Shown here: positions 1 to 5,224 of the stretch, one piece after another
Layout: every line of letters begins with the position of its first letter
Position numbering within the stretch: the stretch's first letter is position 1
NCBI GenBank assembly: GCA_947479995.1
Contig: CANKBT010000179.1
Coordinates: 1 to 6,492 of the forward strand
Length of the DNA stretch: 6,492 nt
Origin: Frankiaceae bacterium
GTDB lineage: Bacteria > Actinomycetota > Actinomycetes > Mycobacteriales > SCTD01
Direction of reading: 5' to 3'
The notes under the pieces: generated by a model
What the model saw: only the letters and a program-made list of their open reading frames with translations
What the model was told of the DNA's origin: nothing
The model's database searches: none
Position numbers and translations under genes: made by a program

Positions 1-2
1 AG

Positions 3-755
3 TCGCGCGAGTGCTGCGGCGGCAAGGGCTACCTGGCCGAGAACCGGTTCGCCTCCTGGCGCGCCGACTCCGACGTCTTCGTGACCTTCGAGGGCGACAA
101 CACCGTGCTCATGCAGCTGGTCGCCAAGGCGCTGCTCACGGAGTTCGCCGGCCAGTTCGAGGACCTCGACGTGCTCGGCATGGCCCGTCATGCCACCACG
201 CGCACCGTCACCCGCCTGCTCGGCGAGGGCGGGCCGCTGTCTCGCCTCACCCGCGAGGTGGGCGTCGGCGGCGGCGCCGACCTGCGCGACCCGGCCTGGC
301 AGGCCGAGGCGCTGCGCTGGCGCGAGGAGCGCCTCGTCGACTCCCTCGCCCGTCGGCTCAAGCGGCTGGTGCAGGAGGAGGGCTTCGGCTCGCAGCAGGC
401 CCTGTCCCACGTGCTCGACCACGTGCTCGCGGCCGCGAACGCCCACCTGCAGCGGGTCGTGCACGAGCACATGAGCGCGAAGGTCGAGGAGCACCCCGAG
501 CTGCCGGTGCTCGCGAGCCTGCGCGACCTCGCGGTGCTCTGGGAGGTCGAGCGCGACCGGGCCTGGTGGCTCGAGCACGGCTGGCTGGCCGCCGACGACG
601 CGCGCCGCGTGGTGACCGAGGTCAACGAGCTGTGCCGCGAGCTGCGGCCGCACGCGCTGGCGCTGGTCGAGGGCTTCGGCGTGCCGGACGCGCTGCTGCG
701 CGCGCCGATCGGCGTGCATGCCGACGAGCAGCACGCCCCCGCCGGCACCGACTAG
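3..755 (+). CDS. Acyl-CoA oxidase / acyl-CoA dehydrogenase family protein, C-terminal part (5' end outside window)
   Basis: This is the last 250 residues of an FAD-dependent enzyme that makes the alpha,beta double bond in fatty acyl-CoA, the first step of beta-oxidation, in the cytosol. The visible part opens with SRECCGGKGYLAEN, the conserved CGGxGY block, and about 15 residues later has VFVTFEGDNTVLMQLVAK. The Glu of FEG sits where the acyl-CoA dehydrogenase family has its catalytic base. The long helical tail after it, ending in a GFGVPDALLRAPIG motif, is typical of the larger acyl-CoA oxidase branch (about 600-700 residues in full) rather than of short 380-residue dehydrogenases. The reading frame is open from the window edge to a TAG stop, and a start at 81 would cut the conserved core, so the gene is partial. 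It faces the lipoprotein gene tail to tail with an 18-nt gap. Whether it transfers electrons to oxygen or to an electron-transfer flavoprotein cannot be told from this part. Confidence 0.9.
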   Translation, partial: SRECCGGKGYLAENRFASWRADSDVFVTFEGDNTVLMQLVAKALLTEFAGQFEDLDVLGMARHATTRTVTRLLGEGGPLSRLTREVGVGGGADLRDPAWQAEALRWREERLVDSLARRLKRLVQEEGFGSQQALSHVLDHVLAAANAHLQRVVHEHMSAKVEEHPELPVLASLRDLAVLWEVERDRAWWLEHGWLAADDARRVVTEVNELCRELRPHALALVEGFGVPDALLRAPIGVHADEQHAPAGTD

Positions 756-757
756 CG

Positions 758-777
758 GTGGGCGGCGCCGCGCCTAC
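758..777 (+). terminator. Possible hairpin at convergent gene ends
   Basis: GTGGGCG (758-764) can pair with CGCCTAC (771-777) around a 6-nt loop. The stem is 7 bp with one G-U pair in the plus-strand RNA. It lies between the acyl-CoA oxidase stop and the opposing lipoprotein stop, and overlaps the latter. There is no T-tract, so an intrinsic terminator of classical type is not shown. In DNA this GC-rich such stems arise easily by chance. Confidence 0.25.
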
Positions 778-1229
778 GTGAGCGAGAGCTCCTCGCAGGC
801 GGTGAGGCCGTAGCCGGTGACCGCCTCGGTGTCGATGTCGACGCCCTCGGCGCTCGACAGCTGCTCGGTGGCGGTCGCAGGGTCGGGGCTCGCGGCGGCC
901 TCGGTGAGCGCGTCGGCCTGCGCGCGGAGCGGGTCGAGCAGGCCGGTGCGCAGGCTCTCGGCGTCGGCCACCGGCGCCTCCAGGTCGCGCAGCGCGGTGA
1001 CGGCCTCCTCGAAGACCGGCGCGCCCTCCTGCAGCACGCGCGTCAGGTCGTCGGCGGTGGCGGGGTCCTCGATCCCGTCGAGGCGCTCGTTGGCGCCGGT
1101 GCAGATCTCGTTCGCCTGGCTGACGAACTCCTCCTTCGACAGCGCGCCGCCGCCCTCGTCGTCGCCGCCGCCGCAGGCGGACAGGGCGAGCAGGAGGGCG
1201 GGGACGGCGAGCAGCGCGCGGGGGGTCAT
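774..1229 (-). CDS. Small secreted lipoprotein with a conserved-looking Cys pair
   Basis: The product is 151 residues. It starts with a short lipoprotein signal peptide: MTPR, a hydrophobic stretch (residues 5-16), then a lipobox LSAC, so Cys19 should be lipidated and the protein anchored outside the cytoplasmic membrane. A flexible Gly/Asp/Glu linker follows (20-29), then a mostly helical domain. Two more cysteines, Cys43 (in SQANEICTGAN) and Cys145 (in YGLTACEEL), sit near the two ends of this domain and could form a disulfide. I know this pattern from small actinobacterial lipoproteins of unknown function, but I cannot name a characterised family. The ATG overlaps the stop of the upstream ATP-grasp gene as ATGA, which makes translational coupling likely and supports this start. 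It is the last gene of the trmH-like / ATP-grasp / lipoprotein operon. The mature protein is acidic. No enzymatic motif is visible. Confidence 0.85.
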   Translation of the reverse strand: MTPRALLAVPALLLALSACGGGDDEGGGALSKEEFVSQANEICTGANERLDGIEDPATADDLTRVLQEGAPVFEEAVTALRDLEAPVADAESLRTGLLDPLRAQADALTEAAASPDPATATEQLSSAEGVDIDTEAVTGYGLTACEELSLT

Positions 1230-2275
1230 GCCCCCAGGGTGCCCCACGCGGGCAGCTCCACCGGCATGGCGGCGGTGTAGGTGAGGACCGTGCGGCCCAG
1301 CCGCGGCGCGGGCACGTCGACCTCGCCGTCGAGCAGCAGCCGCAGGGCGGCCCAGCCGAGGTCGACGCCGGCGTGCTCGGAGTGGAACAGGCCGGAGGCC
1401 GCCCGCGTGTTGACCTCGAGCAGCCGGCAGGTGCCGCCGCCGTAGCGCACCTGCACGTTGAGCAGGTAGCCCAGGCGCAGCCCCTTCACGACGCGCTCGG
1501 CGATCTCGACCGCCGCCGGGTCGTCGACGAGCAGGCGGGTCCACTGCGGGCCGCCCTTGCTGCGCGGCACCGCGCAGAGCAGCTCGCCGTCGTCGGCCAG
1601 CACGTCGACCGACAGCTCGTCGCCCTCGAGCAGCTCGGCGACGAGCAGCGGGGCCACCCGCCCCTGGCCGGCGAGCAGGCGCTCGACGACGTCCGGGTGC
1701 ACCCGCGCGTCGGGCAGGCGCTGCAGGTCGGCCCAGCCGCCGGCGCCCTCGTCGAGCACCCGGAAGCCCTTGGCGCCGTGGTCGACGGCCGGCTTGAGGC
1801 AGGCGCGCAGCCCGCGGGCCCGCAGGTCGTCGTACGCCGCACGGAAGCCCTCGGCGTCGGTCACCACGTGCGTCAGCGGCACCGGCACGCCGGCCTCGAC
1901 CGCCCAGGCGTGCGCCGTCGCCTTGTCGGCCAGCACCCGCAGGCCCTCGGGCGCGCCGACCATGACGCGGACGCCGGCGGCCTCGAAGCGCTCGCGCGCC
2001 TGCGCGACCGCGAGCCGCTCGCGGCCGGGCACGAGCACGTCGATGCGGTGCTCGGCGCAGAAGGCGAGCGCGTGCTCCACCCAGGCCTCGCCGACGAGGT
2101 CCTCGCGCTCGGGCAGGGCGACGTCGCAGGCCTGCAGGAACGGCGTGCTGGGCGCGGTGTGCGTGCCGACGACGTGCAGCGAGCCGCCCTGCGCGGCAGC
2201 GCGGCGGCGCAGCTGCCCGACGAGGTGGTACGTGCCGCGGTAGGCCTGGTTGAACCACAGGCGCAGAGGGGGCAT
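1226..2275 (-). CDS. ATP-grasp domain protein (ATPgrasp_Ter-like)
   Basis: This 349-residue cytosolic protein has the order of an ATP-grasp ligase: an N-terminal pre-ATP-grasp fold beginning MPPLRLWFNQAY (1-110), then ATP-binding blocks. Candidate nucleotide-binding lysines are Lys118 (VLADKATAHAW) and Lys161 (ACLKPAVDHGAKGF, with its glycine loop to 170). LVAELLEGDELSVDVL (211-226) is the hinge and adenine-side strand, and LLEVNTRAASG (285-295) carries Glu287 and Asn289, the usual magnesium ligands. Such enzymes join a carboxylate to an amine or other nucleophile through an acyl phosphate. The N-terminal WFN motif, SHT-like VGTHTAPSTP segment and VLVPGRE segment resemble the PF15632 family first noted near tellurium-resistance operons, but no ter genes are here. 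The substrate is unknown. It follows the methyltransferase gene by 9 nt and overlaps the lipoprotein gene by 4 nt. The start is ATG, with a purine-rich AGGCAGGGCGG directly upstream spanning the preceding stop. Catalytic residues look intact. Confidence 0.85.
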   Translation of the reverse strand: MPPLRLWFNQAYRGTYHLVGQLRRRAAAQGGSLHVVGTHTAPSTPFLQACDVALPEREDLVGEAWVEHALAFCAEHRIDVLVPGRERLAVAQARERFEAAGVRVMVGAPEGLRVLADKATAHAWAVEAGVPVPLTHVVTDAEGFRAAYDDLRARGLRACLKPAVDHGAKGFRVLDEGAGGWADLQRLPDARVHPDVVERLLAGQGRVAPLLVAELLEGDELSVDVLADDGELLCAVPRSKGGPQWTRLLVDDPAAVEIAERVVKGLRLGYLLNVQVRYGGGTCRLLEVNTRAASGLFHSEHAGVDLGWAALRLLLDGEVDVPAPRLGRTVLTYTAAMPVELPAWGTLGA

Positions 2276-2284
2276 CCGCCCTGC

Positions 2285-3094
2285 CTACCCTGCCGGCCGG
2301 CCGACGACCCAGCAGGCGATCGCCGCGGCCGCGGCGACGTTGAGCGAGTCGACGCCCTCGGCCATCGGCAGCCGCACGCGCAGCGTGCTCGCGCGCTGCG
2401 CGTCGGCGGTGAGCCCGGGGCCCTCCGCCCCGAGCAGCAGCGCCACCCGCTCGTCGTCGGCGAGCGCGACGTCGCGCAGGCTCACGGCGTCGGCCGCCGG
2501 GGTGAGGGCCAGCACGCGGAACCCCCGGTCGACGAGGTCGCCGAGGGCGCCCGGCCAGTCGTCGAGCCAGGCGTACGGGACGTTGAAGACCTCGCCCATG
2601 CTCACCCGCACGCTGCGCCGGTAGAGCGGGTCGCAGCAGCTCGGGTCGAGCAGGACGGCGTCCATGCCGAGGGCGGCGGCGCTGCGGAAGACCGCGCCGA
2701 GGTTGGTGTGGTTGTTCATGCCCTCGAGCACCAGCACCCGGCGGGCGCCCTCGAGCACCACCGCCGGGTCCGGCGTCGGGAGCCGCCCGAACGACGCGAG
2801 CACGCCGCGGTGCACGTGGAAGCCGGTCAGCCGCTCGAGCACGTCGTACGGCGCGACGTAGACCGCGCAGTCGAGGGCGTGCACCTCGGGCGAGAGGGCG
2901 TCGAGCCGCTGCGGCGACACGAGCACCGAGCGCACGGGGTAGCCGGCGGCCGCGGCCCGGCGCACCACCTGGTCGCCCTCGGCGATGAAGAAGCCGTCGG
3001 CGGGGCGGTGGCGCATCTTGCGCACGCCGTCGGTGAGCCCGACGTAGTCGGCGACGCGCGGGTCGTCCGGGCCGGACACCGGCACGGGGGTCAC
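2285..3094 (-). CDS. TrmH/SpoU-family RNA 2'-O-methyltransferase
   Basis: The 269-residue product carries the three motifs of SAM-dependent SPOUT ribose methyltransferases: motif 1 NLGAVFRSAAALG (131-143), motif 2 LLLGAEGPGL (219-228) and motif 3 RLPMAEGVDSLNVA (241-254). These form the knotted SAM site. Arg137 of motif 1 and Asn131 are the expected conserved residues. A family-typical segment CCDPLYRRSVRVSMGEVF (153-170) lies between motifs 1 and 2. The N-terminal 100 residues, with FFIAEGDQVVRRA (35-47), look like the SpoU substrate-binding domain. It should methylate a ribose 2'-OH in tRNA or 23S rRNA. Which nucleotide cannot be told, so no gene symbol is given. The start used is GTG at 3094; GTG codons at 3085 and 3079 are also possible, because no strong ribosome binding site is seen. 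It is the first gene of a three-gene minus operon and is divergent from the small membrane protein. Confidence 0.92.
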   Translation of the reverse strand: MTPVPVSGPDDPRVADYVGLTDGVRKMRHRPADGFFIAEGDQVVRRAAAAGYPVRSVLVSPQRLDALSPEVHALDCAVYVAPYDVLERLTGFHVHRGVLASFGRLPTPDPAVVLEGARRVLVLEGMNNHTNLGAVFRSAAALGMDAVLLDPSCCDPLYRRSVRVSMGEVFNVPYAWLDDWPGALGDLVDRGFRVLALTPAADAVSLRDVALADDERVALLLGAEGPGLTADAQRASTLRVRLPMAEGVDSLNVAAAAAIACWVVGRPAG

Positions 3095-3107
3095 GGCCGG
3101 CGCGCCC

Positions 3108-3113
3108 TAGACT
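3108..3113 (+). promoter_or_regulatory. Candidate -10 element for the small membrane protein gene
   Basis: TAGACT fits the actinobacterial TANNNT -10 consensus and lies in the 69-nt divergent gap. Transcription would start near 3120, giving a leader of about 44 nt that includes the hairpin at 3125-3146. No recognisable -35 hexamer is present, which is common in high-GC actinobacteria. Confidence 0.45.
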
Positions 3114-3124
3114 CGACGGCCGAA

Positions 3125-3146
3125 GGACCGGCGGCAGGGCCGGTCC
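3125..3146 (+). promoter_or_regulatory. Perfect 8-bp leader hairpin before the membrane protein gene
   Basis: GGACCGGC (3125-3132) and GCCGGTCC (3139-3146) form a perfect 8-bp stem with a 6-nt loop (GGCAGG). It ends 6 nt before the Shine-Dalgarno of the downstream gene and lies between that gene's likely transcription start and its ATG. It may set mRNA stability or translation, or act as a protein or RNA switch. No known riboswitch class is recognised. Confidence 0.4.
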
Positions 3147-3152
3147 CGGGAC

Positions 3153-3158
3153 GGGGAG
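3153..3158 (+). promoter_or_regulatory. Strong Shine-Dalgarno that fixes the start at 3164
   Basis: GGGGAG lies 5 nt before the ATG at 3164. It supports the short 69-residue reading over much longer upstream extensions of the same open frame. Confidence 0.7.
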
Positions 3159-3163
3159 TGACC

Positions 3164-3373
3164 ATGGCGGAGCCGCGCGCTGAGGTGGGCCAGGGCGTCC
3201 ACAAGACCAAGGCCAGCTCCTGGGTGACGGTGGGCATCATCGTCGTCGCCGTCATCGTGCTGGGCTTCGCGATGCCGATGGAGTCGCTGCCGCTCGCGAT
3301 CGTCGGCGGCGTGCTGCTGCTCGTCGGCCTCGTCACGGGCGCCGTCGGCAAGATCATGGAGGACGTGCACTAG
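3164..3373 (+). CDS. Small two-helix membrane protein of unknown function
   Basis: The protein has 69 residues. It has a polar N-terminus (1-19, ending in HKTKASSW), a first hydrophobic segment at about 20-37 (WVTVGIIVVAVIVLGFAM), a short turn MESLP, a second hydrophobic segment at about 42-61, and a charged tail GKIMEDVH. This predicts two membrane helices in a hairpin. The H...ASW..V start and the VGKIM end recall a group of small actinobacterial membrane proteins with an HGxTPAAW-type start (DUF6704-like). This is a weak resemblance from memory, not an assignment. A strong Shine-Dalgarno and a TAGACT -10 element support the start. The reading frame stays open upstream as far as about 1373, but that part is the antisense shadow of the methyltransferase and ATP-grasp genes. 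The gene ends in a CTAG whose complement is also the stop of the opposing helicase gene. Confidence 0.85.
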   Translation: MAEPRAEVGQGVHKTKASSWVTVGIIVVAVIVLGFAMPMESLPLAIVGGVLLLVGLVTGAVGKIMEDVH

Positions 3374-5088
3374 CCCTGCGTGGCGCGGCGGGCCCACGCC
3401 CGCAGCTGGTCGATCCGCTCCTGCAGCTGCACCGCCGTGGCCTGCGCGGTCGGCGGGCCGCCGCACGCCGTGCGCAGCTCGGCGTGGATGACGCCGTGCG
3501 GCTTGCCGGTGCGGTGGTGCGTGGCGCCGACCAGCCCGCTGAGCTCCTTGCGCAGGGCCTGCAGCGTCTCGAAGGCCGTGGCCGTGCGCGGGGCGGGCGC
3601 GGCCGGGGGCGGCACGACGCGCACCTGCGTGGCCTGGCGCGCCGACAGCAGCGCCCGCACCTGGTCCGGCGCCAGCAGGCCGGGCAGGCCGAGGAAGTCC
3701 TCCTCCTCGGGCGAGCCCGGGGCGGCGCCGGTGCCGTACTCGCCGCCGTCGTAGATGACGCGGTCGAGGTGGGCGCTGGCCTGCAGGGCGGTGAAGGCCG
3801 GCGTGTCGTCGGTGTCCTCGTCGGCGCTGCGGTTGGCCGCCGCGAGCAGCTCGTCGGCGAGGAACTGCTCCTTGGCCGGGCCGTCGAGGGCGTGGTCGCG
3901 CTGCGCCTCGAGCTGGCCCGCGAGCGCCAGCAGCGCCGGCACCGACGGCAGGAACACCGACGCGGTCTCGCCCGGCTGGCGGGCCCGCACGAAGCGGCCG
4001 ACCGCCTGGGCGAAGAACAGCGGCGTCTGCGTGGAGGTGGCGTAGACGCCGACGGCCAGGCGCGGGATGTCGACGCCCTCGGACACCATGCGGACCGCGA
4101 CCAGCCACCGGTCGTCCGACTCCGCGAAGTCGGCGATGCGCTTCGACGCCGTCGGGTCGTCGCTGAGCACGACGACGGGCTGCGCGCCGGTGATGCCGCG
4201 GAGCAGGTCGGCGTAGAGGCGCGCGGTCTTCTGGTCGCTGGCGATGACCATGCCGCCGGCGTCGGGCATGCCGCCCGCGCGCTTCTGCGACAGCCGGCGG
4301 TCGGCGGCCTGCAGCACGGCCGGCATCCAGTCGCCGTGCGGGTCGAGCGCGGTGCGCCAGGCCGCCGCCGTCTGCTCGACCGTCAGCGGCTCGCCGAGCG
4401 TGGCGGTGATCTCCTCGCCGGCGCGGGTGCGCCAGGTGGCGCTGCCGGAGTAGGCCATGAACAGCACCGGCCGCACGACGCCGTCGCGCAGGGCCTCGGC
4501 GTAGCCGTACGCCGAGTCGCTGCCGCTGCGCGTGATGCCGTCGGCGCCGCGCTCGTAGCGCACGAACGGGATGGGGTTGGTGTCGCTGCGGAAGGGCGTG
4601 CCGGTGAGGCAGAGCCGTCGGGTGGCCGGCTCGAAGGCCTCGCGCACGGCGTCGCCCCAGCTCTTGGCGTCACCGGCGTGGTGCACCTCGTCGAGGATCA
4701 CCAGGGTGCGCCGGCGGCTGGTGCGCGCGCGGTGCAGCGCCGGGTGGGCGGCGACGCCGGCGTAGGTGAGCACGACGCCGTGGAAGTCGGCGCTGGTGCT
4801 GCCCGCGCTGTTGCGGAAGCCGGGGTCGAGCGAGATGCCGACGCGGGCGGCCGCCAGCGCCCACTGCGTCTTGAGGTGCTCGGTCGGGGCGACGACCGTG
4901 ACGGCCTGCACGGCCCCGCTCGACAGCAGCTCCGAGGCGATGCGCAGGGCGAACGTCGTCTTGCCGGCGCCCGGGGTGGCGACCGCGAGGAAGTCCTGCG
5001 GGGAGCGGCGCAGGTAGGCCACGAGGGCGGAGCGCTGCCAGGCGCGCAGGGGTGCCGGGACAGCGGTCGGCTGGGCTGCTGCGGTCAC
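3370..5088 (-). CDS. Superfamily 2 DEAD/DEAH-type helicase
   Basis: This 572-residue ATP-dependent nucleic-acid helicase or translocase shows the full set of SF2 motifs: LRAWQRSAL (14-22) in the Q-motif position, Walker A ATPGAGKTTFA (37-47, Lys43), Ia VVAPTEHLKTQW, Walker B LDEVHH (132-137), motif III LTGTPFRSD (161-169), motif V RMVSEGVDIP (333-342) and motif VI QAVGRFVRAR (361-370) with its arginine fingers. The DEVH box and LRxWQ start resemble the UvrB/XPB/type III restriction-like helicases. After the motor, residues 375-572 contain a non-helicase tail ending in HHRTGKPHGVIHAELRTACGGP and a helical RIDQLRAWARR, which seems conserved in actinobacterial relatives. The start chosen is GTG at 5088, with AGAGAG 4 nt upstream. 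An ATG at 5208 in the same frame would add 40 Pro/Arg-rich residues and lies upstream of the likely promoter. Its substrate, DNA or RNA, is not evident. No nuclease or methylase partner adjoins, so a restriction role is unlikely. Confidence 0.9.
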   Translation of the reverse strand: MTAAAQPTAVPAPLRAWQRSALVAYLRRSPQDFLAVATPGAGKTTFALRIASELLSSGAVQAVTVVAPTEHLKTQWALAAARVGISLDPGFRNSAGSTSADFHGVVLTYAGVAAHPALHRARTSRRRTLVILDEVHHAGDAKSWGDAVREAFEPATRRLCLTGTPFRSDTNPIPFVRYERGADGITRSGSDSAYGYAEALRDGVVRPVLFMAYSGSATWRTRAGEEITATLGEPLTVEQTAAAWRTALDPHGDWMPAVLQAADRRLSQKRAGGMPDAGGMVIASDQKTARLYADLLRGITGAQPVVVLSDDPTASKRIADFAESDDRWLVAVRMVSEGVDIPRLAVGVYATSTQTPLFFAQAVGRFVRARQPGETASVFLPSVPALLALAGQLEAQRDHALDGPAKEQFLADELLAAANRSADEDTDDTPAFTALQASAHLDRVIYDGGEYGTGAAPGSPEEEDFLGLPGLLAPDQVRALLSARQATQVRVVPPPAAPAPRTATAFETLQALRKELSGLVGATHHRTGKPHGVIHAELRTACGGPPTAQATAVQLQERIDQLRAWARRATQG

Positions 5089-5092
5089 GTCG

Positions 5093-5098
5093 CTCTCT
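5093..5098 (-). promoter_or_regulatory. Ribosome binding site deciding the helicase start
   Basis: On the minus strand AGAGAG (within CGAGAGAGCG) precedes GTG at 5088 by 4 nt. No comparable site precedes the in-frame ATG at 5208. Confidence 0.5.
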
Positions 5099-5105
5099 CG
5101 CTCGC

Positions 5106-5154
5106 GGGGTGGCCCGGGGGTCCGGCGGGGGCAGGTGCAGGGGTGGGGCGGGGG
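5106..5154 (+). other. Cluster of six G-runs (C-rich helicase leader)
   Basis: Runs of four or five G occupy 5106-5109, 5116-5120, 5127-5131, 5140-5143, 5145-5148 and 5150-5154, with spacers of 6, 6, 8, 1 and 1 nt. The plus strand could fold into a G-quadruplex. The minus-strand RNA of the helicase leader is correspondingly rich in C and poor in G and U, a composition that suits Rho binding. This lies between the promoter candidate at 5171-5176 and the GTG at 5088. Confidence 0.5.
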
Positions 5155-5170
5155 ACGCGCCGCGCCCTCG

Positions 5171-5176
5171 ACACTA
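5171..5176 (-). promoter_or_regulatory. Candidate -10 element for the helicase gene
   Basis: The minus strand reads TAGTGT, a TANNNT -10 match, in the 136-nt gap between DUF3097 and the helicase. A start near 5164 would give a leader of about 75 nt. No -35 box is recognisable. Together with the hairpin at 5197-5214 it suggests the helicase can be transcribed separately from DUF3097. Confidence 0.4.
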
Positions 5177-5196
5177 GGCGAGCCGGGCGCCGCGAC

Positions 5197-5214
5197 GGGC
5201 GCGGACACGCGCCC
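5197..5214 (-). terminator. Candidate hairpin terminator after DUF3097
   Basis: GGGCGCG (5197-5203) and CGCGCCC (5208-5214) form a perfect 7-bp all-GC stem with a 4-nt loop, beginning 10 nt past the DUF3097 stop. There is no U-tract after it, so it may act as an actinobacterial U-less terminator, a 3'-end stabiliser or nothing at all. Confidence 0.4.
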
Positions 5215-5224
5215 CGGCGAGGGC

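Noticed and set aside
11..781. A second plus-strand frame over the acyl-CoA oxidase gene
   Set aside because: It is an Arg/Ala-rich frame-shifted reading. The frame ending at 755 holds the CGGxGY and FEGDN motifs.
1151..1176. A GTC/GCC trinucleotide run as a microsatellite
   Set aside because: It encodes the Gly/Asp/Glu linker after the lipobox and is imperfect, so it is explained by coding for a flexible linker.
1230..2258. An N-terminal extension of the lipoprotein reading frame into the ATP-grasp gene
   Set aside because: The extension is a shifted-frame shadow of the ATP-grasp gene. The lipoprotein signal peptide and lipobox begin exactly at the ATG at 1229.
774..3094. A RiPP or tellurium-resistance-type biosynthetic cluster around the ATP-grasp gene
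   Set aside because: No precursor peptide, transporter, ter gene or other tailoring enzyme is present. The neighbours are an RNA methyltransferase and a lipoprotein.
1373..3163. A very long plus-strand open frame leading into the small membrane protein
   Set aside because: It is antisense to the methyltransferase and ATP-grasp genes, both with clear family motifs. Its translation is low-complexity Ala/Arg/Gly/Val/His-rich, and a Shine-Dalgarno and promoter sit right before the ATG at 3164. High GC content keeps such frames open by chance.
5089..5208. A 40-residue N-terminal extension of the helicase starting at ATG 5208
   Set aside because: It is Pro/Arg/Cys-rich without family resemblance. 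It lies upstream of the TAGTGT promoter candidate, crosses the C-rich leader and has no ribosome binding site, while the GTG at 5088 has one.
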